In this document: positions 14,011 through 27,678 of the stretch, piece after piece
Numbering within the stretch: the first letter of the stretch is position 1
Layout of the letters: each line of letters opens with the position of its first letter
Origin: Cephalopachus bancanus
Lineage: Eukaryota > Chordata > Mammalia > Primates > Tarsiidae
Direction: 5' to 3'
Assembly: GCA_027257055.1 (NCBI GenBank)
Contig: JAPVLO010000122.1
Coordinates: 1,302,001 to 1,366,000, forward strand
Length of the DNA: 64,000 bases
Notes under the pieces: model-generated
Seen by the model: the letters and a program-made list of their open reading frames with translations, nothing else
What the model was told of the DNA's origin: nothing
The model's database searches: none
Program-made: the position numbers and the translations under genes

Positions 14011-15214
14011 GGAGAAAATACAAAACCCATATGGTGACCCCAAAAACTAGGGACTGAAAGCAGTGATGTTTTTAATGTCAAATGGATACAGCATAGCCCA
14101 TCTGCCTTTGGCAGTCACTGTCACTGAGTTTTCTTGACTACTGAAGTTGGTCATCATGATTTGTGGTTCACAATAATAGATCACACGTTGTGGCACCACT
14201 TCAAGTGATGTAACTTGAATATCCAACTTGAGTTGCAATTGCAGATGATAACAGAATGTGTTTGGCGTGACCTAAGGATTAATTATTGTGCTTTGTGTCA
14301 AGGTTATTGTGACCAACCTGGAGAATCAGGCTGGATCTCACCCAAAATTTGGTTCAGATGTTGAGACTGATGATACCATGCACACACCAAGAGATAATGG
14401 ACGGGTTTATTACTTACATAATCAAGGTCCCTGGGCAGGGTAGTTCTCTCTGCAGGTCTATAGTGACTGGAGAGAGCAGGCAACAGAGACTGGATCCATG
14501 TTTTATTGTGGTTAGGGAGTGGGGATGGGGTAAGGGCTCCCATGTGTGGGGAGGAGTTCGTGTAGTTTGAATCTAACCCAGTACCAACAGACAGAACACC
14601 CAGGCCTTTCTATCTGCTTTCCCAGATGTAGGGCAGAGGGGGAAAATTGTAGAGTCCAATTCCTTATTGCAGACATAGTGCTAGTTTAATTTTTAACATC
14701 ATGGATATTCTGACAATGTTTTCCATAAGTTCAGATCATGAAAAAGAGAACAACTGCAATAACACCAGCACGACCCAGATTTCAACGAAATAGAAAGACT
14801 AAATGATTGTGTTCTTCTAACATTGAAAGGAAGGACACACACACCTGGATTTGGGAGGTAAGTCACCAAAACAGAGCATGCTGCACAATATGCAGAAAAT
14901 CATTTTGGATCGGGCACAGTGGAGGAGAGTGTGAAGACACATGCGGAAGCTGGATCTCACAGGTCTGGGATTAGACAAGGAGGAACTTTTAAAGCAATCA
15001 AAAAGGGGTTTTTTTTCCTAGAGACACCGATATTCAGTTAAAAGCAGTGACCACTGAATTAGTTGGAGCACACCACATGACTGAACACACAATATTTCCT
15101 CACAATATTTCTCATTAATGGCACTATGGAACTGGGTAGAGTTATATTTCTTGATTCACAGGTTGAAACTAAAGTGTCCTGTGGGCAGATGAATTTGATA
15201 ACTGATGTGTTGGC
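14011..15214. other. Intergenic stretch, nothing recognised
   Basis: Mixed unique sequence. Both strands have short open frames without coding character. Confidence 0.5.
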
Positions 15215-15720
15215 CCCTACAGTAGGTTGCTAGGACTGCCATAACAAAGGACTCCAAAACAGGTGACTTGACACAAGAGAAATGTATTCTCTCCCGGCTC
15301 TGGAGACCAGAAGTCTGGAATCAAGGTGCCATCAGGGCCATGCTCCCCTGGGGTTCTAGGGAAGAATCTGCCCCGTGCCTCTGTCCTAGCTTCTCGTGGC
15401 CCTGGCAGTCCTTGGCATTCCTTTGTCTATAGCTTCATCATTCCAATTTCTACTTTCATCCTCACATGGTTGTCTGCCGTGTGTGTGTGCGTGTGTGTGT
15501 GTGTATGTGTGTCTTCAGATTTCCCTCTTCTCTAAAATGTGTCTTCAAACTTCCCTCTTCTCTAAAGACACTAGTCATATTAGATTTATGCTTTACCCTA
15601 ATTCACTGTAACTCCATCTTAACTTGATTACATCTACAAAGTCCCTTATTTCCAAATAGAGTCACATTCACAGGCTGCATGTGAACAAGAATTTTGGAAA
15701 TACATTGTTCAACCCAGTCC
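15215..15720 (-). mobile_element. MLT1-like solo LTR
   Basis: GACTGCCATAACAAAGGACTCC..., GGACACTAGTCATATTAGAT-like and TTATTTCCAAATAGAGTCACATTC are reverse-strand MaLR-type LTR phrases in order. It contains a (TG)n run at 15480-15512 and a short duplication of TTCCCTCTTCTCTAAA. Confidence 0.65.
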
Positions 15721-15856
15721 AGCTGCTTACAGTGCTTTCTGTGAGCTCTTGCCTATGATCATGCTTTCTACAATATACCAAGTAATGTGCCAAATTACAT
15801 TCCATTACTGTACTTTGAAAAATGGAATTTCAAATACTTTCTTATTTCTATTAAGA

Positions 15857-16063
15857 TTTTTTTTTTTTGAGTTGGAGTCTCACTCTGTCACTCAGACTGG
15901 AGTACAGTGGCCACTCCAGGCCACCACAGCCTCGACCTGCTGGGCTCCGACGATCCTTCCGCCTCAGTCTTCCAAGTAGCTGGAATTACAGGTGCGTGCT
16001 ACCACGCCCGGCTAATTTTTTTGATTTATTGTAGAGATGAGGTCTTGCCAAGTTGCCCAGGTC
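15857..16063 (-). mobile_element. 5'-truncated Alu
   Basis: Lacks the first part of the left monomer yet is flanked by clear CTATTAAGATTTT duplications, so it was truncated on insertion. Confidence 0.9.
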
Positions 16064-16492
16064 TATTAAGATTTTTAACAAAAATGCAGAAAACACAAAA
16101 CAAAAAATTGTTGAGATCTTGTCCAAATGAAAACTAGACTTTGTTCGTCTATCTGCATATTCAGCAGAGTGCAAAATTCTCTTACAGACTCCTATAATGT
16201 GGACTTGACAATAGCAGAGCTGCAAGTCAAAGTGAATTTACATTTGACTGAGTTTAGTTTTACCACTATATAAAAGGAAGGAAGGATGCCCTAAAGACTG
16301 CAGGCAGTTCAGAGAAATATTACTGGAAAAGGCAGCATAAAAATTAAAACTAACCTACCACATTATATGATAAAAGGAAACATGTCATTACTAGTTTTAA
16401 AATTAAATACAATATAATATCTGTTTAATTAGTACTGCTTATGATCTTTGGAAATGTCATGCCTATTTACTTATCTTAAGAATATGCAATAA
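16064..16492. other. AT-rich intergenic stretch
   Basis: Nothing recognised. Confidence 0.5.
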
Positions 16493-16799
16493 TAGGCCAA
16501 CATACAACTGTAATCCCAGCACTTTAGGAGGCTGAGGTGAGAGGATCACTTGAGGCCAAGAGTTTGAGACCAGCCTGGGCAACATAGCAAGATCCTGTCT
16601 TTACATTAAAAAAAAGTTTAAATATTAGCCACACATGGTGGTGCATGCCTATGGTCCCAGCTACTTGGGAGGCTGAGACAGGGGAATCACCTGAGCCCAA
16701 GAGTTTGAGGCTATGTGAGCTATGATCATGCCACTGCACTTCAGACTGAGCAACAGAACAAGACCCTGACTCTAAAAAAATAAAGAAATAAAAATAAAG
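16493..16799 (+). mobile_element. Alu, old
   Basis: Diverged copy, with AATATG(C/T)AATAATA duplications. Confidence 0.9.
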
Positions 16800-16849
16800 A
16801 ATATGTAATAATAGAGACTGCATTTATTTAGTTTTACTTTGTTTTATTA

Positions 16850-17850
16850 TAAAGGTGTGGCGAACAAGTCAGGATTAGGTGCATAAATAATCTATATGCA
16901 GGTAAAGTTTGGGGCTCCAACTGGTCCTCATTTCCCCTGGTTTAGGACCAGGTAAGCTTTGTGTTGTTAGATTCCCCTCATCCACCCAGCAGTGTCCTGC
17001 AACTGCCAATTCCTACCTTGTGCTATTGTGATTCATGTTCCAGTTCCACTTATGAGTGATAACATGTGGTATTTGGTTCTTTGTTTCTGTGATAGATCAC
17101 TGAGAATGATTGTCTCCAGCTCCATCCAATTTGTTGTAAAGTCCATGATTTTGTTCTTCTTTATGACTGCATAATATTCCATCATATATCTGTACCAGAT
17201 TTTCTTTATCCAGTTTACTTTCGATAGGTAGCAGGGTTAGTTCCATGTTTTTGCTATTGTGAATAGTGCGGCTATAAACATGTATGTGCAGGTGTCTTTT
17301 TTGTAGAATGAGTTGTGTTCCTCCGGGTATATTCCCAGAAGGGGGATTGTTGGATTGTATGAATGGTCTATTTCTAGTTCCTTTAGATAGTGCCACACTA
17401 TTGGACTAGTTTGCACTCCCACCAACAGTATAGAAGTGTCCCCTTTATTCCACACCCTCACCAGCATCTGTTGTCTTTTGGTTTATTAATGATGGCCATC
17501 CTTACTGGAGGTAGGTGTCTCAATGTTGCTTTGATTTGCATTTTTCTGATGATTAGTGAGGTTGCACATTTTTTCATGTATCTGCTGGCTGCTTGTATAT
17601 CTTCTTTTGAGAAGTGTCTATTCATGTCTTCTGCCCATTTTTTAATAGGGCTGTTTTTGTTTTTATTTTTGTTTTGGCTCGCTTGAGCTTCTTGTAGATC
17701 CTAGATGTTAGGTCTTTGTTAGATACAGTTAGCAAATTTTTTTTCCCATTCTGCGGGTTGTCTCCCTACTCTCTTGATGGCTTCTTTTGCTGTGCAGAAG
17801 TTTTTCAGTTTGATGAGGTTCACATTTGTCTTTCTTATCTTTTATGACAT
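16850..17850 (-). mobile_element. L1 3' end (ORF2 C-terminus and 3' UTR)
   Basis: Reverse-strand L1. Familiar phrases include TGCATAATATTCCATCATATATCTGTACCA, GCTATTGTGAATAGTGC and GTTTGCACTCCCACCAACAGTAT. The 3' UTR phrase GAACAAGTCAGGATTAGGTGCATAAAT recurs at 41.1 kb. Frames are broken. Confidence 0.92.
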
Positions 17851-19640
17851 ACACTTTTGGGGATTGAGCCTACAAAATTTAAATACTCAATATATAAATT
17901 ACAATAACAAAGAACAAGAAGAAAATTGTTAAAATAGTATTATTTTTCACACATATTATTTAATTAGTCTCATTATTAATTACTTCTAATTGCATCATGA
18001 ACTAATCCTATTATTGCTTATTTACATAATAGCCTACTAGCCTACAAAATTCAATTTTTTTAAATAATTTAAATAGTTTATTTAAATTAATTTATGTTTG
18101 TGTGCTTATATAATCTCTGGTATTCTGTTTTTGTGAATAAAACTTTTGAATATAAATCATAAATAACTTTATTAATTTCATTAGACATCATAGTCACACT
18201 TTTTTGTTAATTTAATGAACTAGAAATGTATAGTTGGCTAAAAACATTAATTTGAAGCTAACAGTCATTTTTTAATAGAAGGTAGACAATATTTAACATT
18301 TCATAAGATGAAGGTTGACTGTAATTGAAATAAATATTTCATGAAACCATTTAATAAGTACTAACTATTTTACTTAATAATGTACACTCAATCTAAAAGA
18401 AATCACATAAAAGTTTTATCTGTAGCTTTTATCTAACATAGTTTTTTAAAAATAGTAGTCTCAGAAATTCCAGTTACACTGAAAGAATCAGTGTTATTAA
18501 CTTACACTGATTTGCTATTCAAAATTTTTTCTCCTTCTAGCTAAAGGTATGGCCCTAAGGATGAGTAGTGAGAATAGCTAAAAAGATTAGCTAATGTTTT
18601 AAATACATTTAAAAAGCCACTTTTCTCATCAATACTCAACATTTCACCGGTCAATATTCTCCCCAATACTTTCCACTAATCCTCTCTTTGTTCTTCCAGA
18701 CTTTTCCCCAAGTATACTGCATTCTTGACAAAAGTCTAGGGAAGGAAGAGATTAGGTCTTTCAACGAAAATTGTCATCAGTTCTACCACCCTACTCTACA
18801 ATGTATCAGAACTGAAGACATTTCCATGTAGGTCAAATGCTGGTTTCACTTTAATGGAAATATACTTAGAACAGAGAAATTGTAAATGTTTATGATGTCT
18901 TGATCAATGGTGACAGGGAACCACCCTTTGGGTCAGCCCAGGAGGTGTTTACATGCTGGGGTCACCCTGAGATTGGGAGTGAATGGGAGGCTGCCTTTGT
19001 TTTGGACAGTGAGAGAACAATTTTAGAAAAATTCTCACACAGAATAATTTTAAGAAAGGGTCCATATGAATGTTGAGACTCTGGTAGCGAATTCCCTAAA
19101 ACAATTTTCATCTTGGAAAGGCACCACGATTTGAAGACTACTGGTGCAGGAGAGTGGAAGAGCAGATAGACTGAGCAGATGTAGTGTGAGGGGAGGGCAG
19201 TACTGAGGACCTCCTGAGGTTAACCGTCAAGAATCTGAAGAGAAACTGATCATGTGTTTCCATCAGCCAGTCTGCTGCGCTGATACGGGCATGAAGAAAG
19301 TAAAGATCTGGATTTAACGAGGGTTGTGGATTTAACCAAGCAAACACTTTTGAGAATTTAAAGATGTAATACAGGCCAACAATAAAGAACAGGAAAACAA
19401 AAACACAAAAAAAGAGTATAGAAGAAAGAATATAAATTACTAATCTAGCAGTATACTAACTCCTGACTTATCACACTCTCCAAGACTGGTCTGATGTATT
19501 CTCCATAAGTCCGTCACTCATGTAGAAGAGTAGGGTATAGCCAGGGAGTGGTTAACATGATTGAGCATGGCATTTAAGCTAGGTAAGGAAGCTGTGAAGA
19601 CTTTTCAGGAGGGAAGAAGACTCAGTGAAAAGGCAATAGC
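17851..19640. other. AT-rich intergenic stretch
   Basis: 17850-18620 is very AT-rich with no recognised family. 18620-19640 is more ordinary; about 19500-19630 is weakly L2-like. Confidence 0.45.
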
Positions 19641-19938
19641 AGCTGGGCTTGGTGGCTCAGCCTGTAATCCCAGCGTTTTGGGAGGCTAAGGTGAGTGGAT
19701 TGCCTGAGCCCGCGGGTTCGAGACCCACCTGGGCAACTTGGCGAGACCTCCTCTCTACAATAAATCAAAAATTAGCCAGGCGTGGTAGCGCACACCTGTA
19801 GTTCCAGCTACTTGGAAGGCTGAGGCGGAAGGATCGCCGGAGCCCAGCAGGTCGAGGCTGCGGTGGCCGGAGCGGCCACTGCACTCCAGTCTGGGCGACC
19901 GAGTGAGACTCCACTCAAAAAAAAAAAAAAAAAAAAAA
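19641..19938 (+). mobile_element. Alu, lineage-specific
   Basis: Near-consensus copy with a long A-tail and AAGCAATAG-type duplications. Confidence 0.95.
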
Positions 19939-20109
19939 GCAATAGCATCAATTTATTAAAAGTCTGGTGGGGGTCCCATAGGGAGTGAGCTGAGAAAATG
20001 GTGTCCAGAGAACAGGATGATTAAAATGGAGATTAAGGAGGATTTTCAATTATTGATAATAAGATCTAGGGCACTCCTAATAAAAATATAATGTGTGTCA
20101 CATATGTAA

Positions 20110-20405
20110 TTTTTTTTTCTTTTTTTTTTTTTTTGAGTTGGAGTCTCACTCGGTCGCCGAGACTGGAGTGCAGTGGCCGCTCCGGGCCACCGCAGCCTCG
20201 ACCTGCTGGGCTCCGGCGATCCTTCCGCCTCAGCCTACCAAGTAGCCGGAATTATAGGCATGCGCTACCGCCTGGCTGATTTTTTGATTTATTGTAGAGA
20301 TGAGGTCTCGCTGCCCAGGCGGGCCTCGAACCCGCGGGCTCAGGCAATCCACTCACCTCGGCCTCCCAAAGGCGCGGGATTACAGGCTGAGCCACCGAGC
20401 CCGGC
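20110..20405 (-). mobile_element. Alu, lineage-specific
   Basis: Near-consensus copy with exact ACATATGTAATTTT duplications on both sides. Confidence 0.96.
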
Positions 20406-20456
20406 TACATATGTAATTTTAAATACTCTACCAGTCATACTTAAAAGAGGAAAATG

Positions 20457-20755
20457 AGCCAGGCACAGTGGCTCATGCCTGTAATCCTAGCATTTTGGGA
20501 CGCCAAGGCAGGTGGATTGCTTGAGCCCAGGAATTCAAGATCAGCCTGGGCAACATTGTTAGACCTCATTTCCACAAAAAATTTAAAAAATTATCCAGGC
20601 ATGGTGCGTGCATCTGTAGTCCCAGCTACTCAGGAGACTGAGGTGGGAGGATCACCTGAGCCCAGAAGGTCGAGGCTGCAGTGAGCTGTGATCATGCCAC
20701 TATACTCCAGCCTGGGGGCAGAGTGAGACCTCAACTCAAAAAATTAAAAATTAAA
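20457..20755 (+). mobile_element. Alu, old
   Basis: AluJ/S-like copy with an AATTAAAAATTAAAAA tail. Confidence 0.93.
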
Positions 20756-21199
20756 AAAATAGAAAAGAAAGGAAAAATGAAACTGGTGAATTTGTTTTGA
20801 TAACATTTTATTTAAGTTATTTATCCAAAGTACTATTATTATAGCGTAGGCAATATACAAATTATTAATGAGATATTTTGTATTTTTTATACTACATCTT
20901 AAAAATCTAGTGTGTATTATACATTTGATTACATCTCAATTCAACCTGTACACGTTTCAGGTGCTTACTAGCTAAATGTGGCTAGTGGTTACAGTATTGG
21001 GCAGGTCAGATCTAGGAGTAGACCCAGGGAATGAGTGGTGAACACATTCATTGTAAGAGAGATAAAGGAAATGAGAGTATAGAAAATTAGAAGCATCATC
21101 TCCATGGATAATGAAATCACTGAGAATAATGACAGGATGGTATCAGAAGTGATGGTAAAACACAATCTAAAAATCTCTGTAAACATTTTTGTGCTTTGG

Positions 21200-21580
21200 T
21201 TACATTTCCTTTCTTGTACTTCTTTTTGTATTATTGTTGTTTGCTTTATTCTTTCTTTAAGTTCTCAGAAATCCTCTCTGAACTCTTTTCTTACGTATTC
21301 CCTGGATTTCTCTCTTGGCTTGCTGCCAGGCTGTCATCTTAAAACTTCTTAGGTATGTGTATATCTTTCATATCTGAAAATGTCTTTATCCTGGTGTCAC
21401 ACCCAATAATTTCACTTGGTATGGAAATATCAGGCATTGAAAGAATTCTTCACTGTTTTCTAGAATTAAGTATTGCTGATGAGAAGTCAGATGCTAATAT
21501 GACTCTAACTCTTTTGTAGGTGACTTTTTTTTTTTGTACTAAAGATGTTTTTGTTTCTTTAACGTCTCATCATTCCAAAA
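21200..21580 (-). mobile_element. Old L1 (L1M) fragment
   Basis: CATATCTGAAAATGTCTTTATCC and TTTCTAGAATTAAGTATTGCTGATGAGAAGTCAG match the reverse of L1M ORF1-region sequence. Confidence 0.65.
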
Positions 21581-21589
21581 TTTCACAAT

Positions 21590-22200
21590 CATGTTTTATC
21601 AGTCAAGATTCAGTGAGAAGACAGAAATCATACTAGTAATACGAAGAGGGAAAATTTCATATGAAGAATTATTAGCTAGTAAAAGGGGCTTTTCTATTAA
21701 GTGGGGGAAAGCATGCAGAAATATCAGATGTAAAGAGCAGCCACCACCTCTAGAACTGAAGAGAGTGCCCATGAAGGAATGAATGTAGAAGAGGACCTTG
21801 ATCAATGCTGAGGTTCAGACCTCATTGGTAAGGGTATAGCTGTGGCCCACTGGATGGCAAAGAAATTTGCTGAAATGCCACAGGCTCAGGCTGGCAAGCC
21901 AAAAGTTATCCATTCAGGTGCTAGCAACATTCCCGGGAAGCTACCCTCTGGGGTGTTGGCAAAATTTGCTGGTAGATGAGCATTACTATATTTCTTGCAC
22001 ACCATTGTGAAGGAAGATGCTTGCTGGTGAGGAAGCCATCTGCTGGCAACCATAGATCAAGAAAAATGATCACTGAAACAAGGAAAGGAAGCTGCTTCCT
22101 CTTGTAGTGTCCTCTCAGCATCCTCTACTGACAAGGCCTAATCTTGGGTCAGCTGGGAAAGGAGAAATATTTATAGGCTCCACCTATAATAAATAACTCA
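21590..22200. other. Intergenic stretch, possible decayed LTR or DNA repeat
   Basis: TCAGTCAAGATTCAGTGAGAAGACAGAAATCATAC hints at an old repeat, but I cannot name it. No gene seen. Confidence 0.35.
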
Positions 22201-22252
22201 AAGCAGGTCAAAGAAGGGTGGATACAGACTTAGAGGCAATACATCGGTTACT

Positions 22253-22321
22253 TGTACACAGGATAGTGTTTTGTGTTTTTTGTTTTACATGTACACAGGA
22301 TAGTGTTTTGTGTTTTTTGTT
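22253..22321. repeat. 37-bp tandem duplication
   Basis: A 32-nt string starting TGTACACAGGATAGTGTTTT occurs twice exactly, at 22253-22284 and 22290-22321, with period 37. Confidence 0.95.
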
Positions 22322-22539
22322 CTTCATTCATGGACTAGGCACTTTTGGGGTCATTGAAATCTGAAGATTTCTGACTTCTTTCAACTCTTGGAAATTTTAA
22401 AAAATTTTCTCTATAATATTCTTTCCTCCACTTCCATTTGTTCTCCTTTTCTAGGTGACATCATTTGTAGTTTACTTCTCCCAGACTAATCTTTTATGTG
22501 CTCTCATATTTTCTTTTCTTCTCCACTTTGGGAGATGTA

Positions 22540-23195
22540 CTCAATTATATTACCCAATCTTTTTTTATAACTCCCTATTTTCTCCTCCCTCCAATCCCTA
22601 GTATCCACCACTGCAGTCTTTGATTTTATGAATTTGACTATTTTAGATACCTCACATAAGTGGAGTAATGCAGTATTTGCCTTTCTATGTCTAACTTATT
22701 GCATTTAGCATTATGTTCTCAAGTTTCATTCATGTTGTCGAATATTGCAGAACTTCTTTCTTTTTAAGACAATAATATTCCTCAGTATGTATATACCATA
22801 TTTTCCTTGTCCATTTGTCTGTTAATGGGCAATTAGGTTATTTCCATATCTTGCTATGATGAATAGTGCTGCAATGAACATGGGAATGCTAATATCCCTT
22901 TAAGATCTTGATTTGAATTTGGGGAAGTATATACCCAAAAGTGGGATTGTTGGAGCATATGTGACTCTGTTTTTCATTTTTTGAGGAATCACCATACCGT
23001 TTTTCATAGCAGTTGTACCATTTTTCATTCCCACCAATTGTGTGCAAGGATTCTAGTTTCTCCACATTTTCATCAACACTTGTCTTCATGTTTTTAATAG
23101 CCACCCTGACTGGTGTGAGGTAGTATCTCATTGATGGTTAGTAATGATGAATTTTTTTCATACGTCTGTTGGCCATTTGTTTATATCCAACCTTT
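22540..23195 (-). mobile_element. L1 3' region
   Basis: Reverse-strand L1 ORF2 end: CAATAATATTCCTCAGTATGTATATACCA, GAATAGTGCTGCAATGAACATGGGA and TTGAGGAATCACCATACCGTTTTTCA. Confidence 0.92.
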
Positions 23196-23234
23196 TAAAT
23201 TAAAAACATTTAATAGACACTTATTTGTACTTTT

Positions 23235-23400
23235 TCTTTTTCTTTTTTTTTTTGAGTTGGACTCTCACTCTGTCACCCAGACTGGAGTGCAGTGGCCGCT
23301 CCTGGCCACCGCAGCCTCAACCTGCTGGGCTCCGGCGATCCTTCCGCCTCAGCCTTCCAAGTAGCTGGAACTACAGGTGCGCGCTACCATGCCCAGCTAA
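23235..23400 (-). mobile_element. 5'-truncated Alu (right monomer)
   Basis: Only the right arm is present, ending at CATGCCCAGCTAA, with ATTTGTACTTTTTC duplications flanking it. Confidence 0.92.
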
Positions 23401-23613
23401 TATTTGTACTTTTTCAAGAGTTATTTCTTGTTCTTGGATTAATTGTAAGTTTGTTATGGCATCCTATTTATCTTTTATGGATGCAATGTAGTCTTTTCTC
23501 ACAATTCTCTAAGAACAGGGAATAGTTTCTAGGAGAGTATTTTATATGCTTCCCACTGTTCTCTTAATTACCTATTTCCCATGGCATCATTTATTTTCCA
23601 ATAGTTTATCATA

Positions 23614-23902
23614 CTTTTGTGTGTGTGTGTGTGAGTTGGAGTCTCACTCTGTCACCCAGACTGGAGTGCAGTGGTTGCTCATGGCCACTGCAGACTCGAC
23701 CGGCTGGGCTCCAGCAATCCTTCCACCTCAGCCTTCCGAGTAGCTGGAATTACAGGCATGCACTACCACACCCGGCTGATTTTTTGATTTACTGTAGAAA
23801 TGAGGTCTCTCCAAGTTGCCCAGGCGGGTCTCAAACCTGCGGGCTCAGGCACCTCAGCCTCCCAAAGCGCAGGATTACAGGCTGAGCCACCGAACCCGGT
23901 TT
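23614..23902 (-). mobile_element. Alu with a CA-repeat tail
   Basis: Full-length; its A-tail has become (TG)n on the + strand (23619-23634). TTTATCAT duplications flank it. Confidence 0.93.
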
Positions 23903-23939
23903 ATCATTACTATTTTTATTGCTTGTTTTTGGCTTTTCT

Positions 23940-26900
23940 ATTCTGCTTCTGACTAAGATGGAGTAATGGGAGGAAATTTACCCTCTAATTTGAAAAAATT
24001 TTTTAATGTTTTTTTAATGAATCAACAGATCTCTAGACATTAAATATTTGGCAACCAAAAAAGTGATCCCTAAGAGACGACAAACATATACAGGTAAGTC
24101 CTGTGGTTCTACCAGCTTCTGCCTGGAGATATTTTTCAGGCTATAGTACAGGAAGGGAGAACCTAGGTAGAGCTGGGCAGTCTATCTAAATCAAACAGAC
24201 AAAGCTAGAAACCCAGACAGATTAAGGCAGTAGTAGTTCACCAGGCAAAGTACCAAGAAGGAGAAATCTATACAGAGAGAAGTATCCAAAGATCTGCAGA
24301 CATTCTCCTTGAATATTCATCTGAGTAATGAACAATGCATACATGTGAGAAAAATGACCTGAGGCCAAAGAAGGAATCACTTGAAATGATTGCAGATAAC
24401 AGTATGCAGGACTCCACAGGACTGTGAATAGTGCCAGTTTCCTCCAGCCAAAATTGAGAATATCATAACTTATAGAGCCCAGAGTAGAATACTCAGAGGG
24501 TTTTGCTTCAGTAGTGGGGAAAAAATAGCTCCAGGCTTAATGCTGCTCTTGTCCTGCCTATCAAAGCTTAAAAGTGAGGCCTAAAATGATCAAACTACAT
24601 CAGAGAACAAAGTTCAAGTATATTTATAGGAATACACAAATATCCAGCATCCAAAAAGTAAAATTCAAATGCTTGACATCTATCCAAAAATGTTCCAGTA
24701 TACAAAGAAGCAAAAAATTATTACACATGATAAAGGGTAGAATTAATTACTTGAAATGAACCCAGATTTGACACAAATGATAGAATTAGTGGGTAAGAAT
24801 GTTAACACAGCTATTATTACCATCACCCATATGGTCAAGACACCAGAGAAAAGATTGACCATGTAAGTGAAGACAAGGAATTCATTTTTAAAAGGCCCAG
24901 ATCAAAATTTTAGAGATGAAGACTAAAATGTCTAATATGAAAAACACACAGGATGGGATTAATATCAGATTAGACATTGCAGAAGAAATGATTAGTAAAA
25001 TTGAAGACATTTTAATAGAAATGATTCAAAATGAAATATGCCAGGAAAAAAATAGGACTGAAAAAGAAAAATGAACAGTGAGCTATGGGACAATTTCAAG
25101 TGGCCTAATAACTAAAGTCCTCTACAAAAAAAGAGAAATTAGGGGAGAGAGAAAAATATTTGAAGTAATAATGGGTGAGATTTTCCAAAGCTGACGAAAA
25201 TGATAAATCAACAGACCCACAATGCTTTTCAAACCTCAAGCATAAGACTTGAAGCTACATTAAGGCATACAGTAATCAAATTGCCAAAAGCCAGTAATAA
25301 GAGAGAATCATAAAAGGAGAGGAAAAAAGACATTACATACAATGAAACAAAGGGCAGTTTGACAGATTTCTTCTTACAAACAATGCAAATGAAATACCCA
25401 CAAGGGGAAGGTGCAAGACAATGGACCAACATTTTTTTTAATGTCCTGAAGGAAGGGAAAGAGAGGGAACCACTGCCAACATAGACTCCTTTACCCTGCC
25501 AAGACAGAATTCCAAAAATGGAAGGTGAAACAAAGACCTCTTTTAGACATACAAAAGCCAAAAGAATTTACCACCCGCATTACAATAAATGTTAAAGGTA
25601 ATACTTCAAGCAGAAGGAAAATAGTACCTGATGTAAATCTGGAAATACACAAAGGAATGAAGTGCAGTGGAGATGGTAATTATGTGGGTAAACATAAAGT
25701 TTTTTATTATTATTTAAATACCTTTCAAATATAATCAATTCTTTAAAGCAAAAAATAAAACGATGTATTGTATAATCTGGAACTAAAAGTAAATGTAACA
25801 CATATAGAAATATGCAACAAAAAAAGCACAAAGGCTAGGAGGTGAAAAATGGAAGCATGTTTTACATTTCTTGTATCCCACATGAAGTGAAACTAGATGG
25901 CGATAAGTTAAAGATGTCTACTGTATACCTTAGAAACCACTGAAGTAACACAGCAAAGAGTTATACTAAGACACCAACAAAGGAGATAAAACTGAATTCT
26001 AAAAAATACCCAATTTAATCCAAGACAATTAGGAAAAAGGGAACAGAGAACAAACAGAATGAATAGAAAACATGTAAGAATTAATCACAACCATATTGAT
26101 AATAATATTACATTTAAATGGTCTAAATGCTCCAGTTAAAAGGCAAGGATATGAGATTAGATAAAAAAGCAAGATGTAAGTCTATTCAAACTACTAGAAA
26201 CCAGCTTTAAACATAAAGACAGAAATAAATAAAAAGTAATAAGATGAGATATATATAACATGCTAACACAAATTTTTTAAAAATCTGGATGACTATATTA
26301 ATATCAGACAAAGTAGATTACAGAGCAAAGAATATTACCAGAGTTTAATAAAGAGGGCCATGTCATTATAATAAAGTGACCAGTTTATCAAGAGAATATA
26401 ACAGTCTTAAACGTTTACACCCCTATTAACAGAACTTGCAAGCACACGTAGAGAAGCTGACAGAACTGCAAGGAGAAGTAAATAAAAACAGGATTATAGT
26501 TAGAGATTGTGATACCCTTCTCTTAATAATTGGTAGAATAAGTGGACCCCAAGTCAGTAAAATATAGATTTGAGCAAAACAATATATCAACCAACTTGAC
26601 CTAATTGACATATATAGCATACCCCACAACAACAGCTGAATACACATTCTTTTCATGTGCACATGAAACATTTATCAGGATAGACCATAGTCTGGGTCAT
26701 AAAAGAAGAATAAGTAAATTTAATAGATTTCAAGTCATACAAAGTATGTTCTCTGATCACTATGGAATTGAATCCAAAATCAATAACAGAAAGATCACTG
26801 CAAAGTCCCCAAATACTTGAAAACTAAACAATACACTTCTAAATAACCCAGGGGTCAAAGAAGAAATGAAGAGGAAATTTAGGAAGTATTTAGGACTAAC

Positions 26901-27670
26901 TGAACATAGAAAACATCCAAAATTTTTGGAATGCAGCTAAAACTAAACCTGGGAAGAAGTTTATAGCACCAAATGTTCATATTTGGGAGGAAAAAAAAAG
27001 TTTCAAATCATTGACTTGTGTGCGCACCTTAACAAGAAACTTAAAAGAAGGCCAAATGAAGCCTAAAGTAAGCAGAAGAAATCAAGGTAGATATCAATAA
27101 CAAAAAATACAGAAAATTGATGATAAAGACTGATTATTTCAGAAAATAAAAAAATTAATAAACTACTCATACTGATAAGGAAAAAAGAGAGAAGACCCAA
27201 ATTACCAATACCAAGAATGAGAGAAGTAACATCAGTACATATTCTATAAATAGTAAAAGAACAGTAAGGACCACTATGAACATCCTTATGCCAATACATT
27301 CAACTTATACAAAATGGACAAATTCCTTTGAAGACATAAATTGCCAAAGCTAATTTAAGAAAAAAAGGTAATCAGAATAACTCTTGTATTTGTAGTTTTA
27401 AAAACTTCCAATAAAGACATGCCTAGATGACTTCACTGTGGTATTCTATCAAACATTTAAGGGAGAAATAACACCAATTCTATATAATTTCTGCCAGAAA
27501 ATTGAAGAGAAAGGAATGTTTTTCCACTCATTCTAAGAAGTTGGCATTACTCTGATATCAAAGACATCACAAGGAAAGAACACTACTAACCAATATTATA
27601 ATGAACATATATGCAAAAATTATTAATAAAATTTAAGCAGATTGAATCCAGCAATGTTTTTAAAAGTTAA
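23940..27670 (+). mobile_element. Old L1 (L1M) with 5' region, badly decayed
   Basis: Starts near GACTAAGATGGAGTAATGGGAGG, an L1M-type 5' start. It continues through ORF1-like sequence (ATGGGTGAGATTTTCCAAAGCTGACGAAAATG, GCAGAAGGAAAATAGTACCTGATG) and early ORF2-like sequence (TATTACATTTAAATGGTCTAAATGCTCC, ACTATATTAATATCAGACAAAGTAGA). Frames are broken throughout by stops and indels, so it is inactive. Confidence 0.8.
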
Positions 27671-27678
27671 TATATTAA

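Noticed and set aside
24580..26820. Short + frames at 24.6-26.8 kb
   Set aside because: They are broken remnants of the old L1 at 23.9-27.7 kb.
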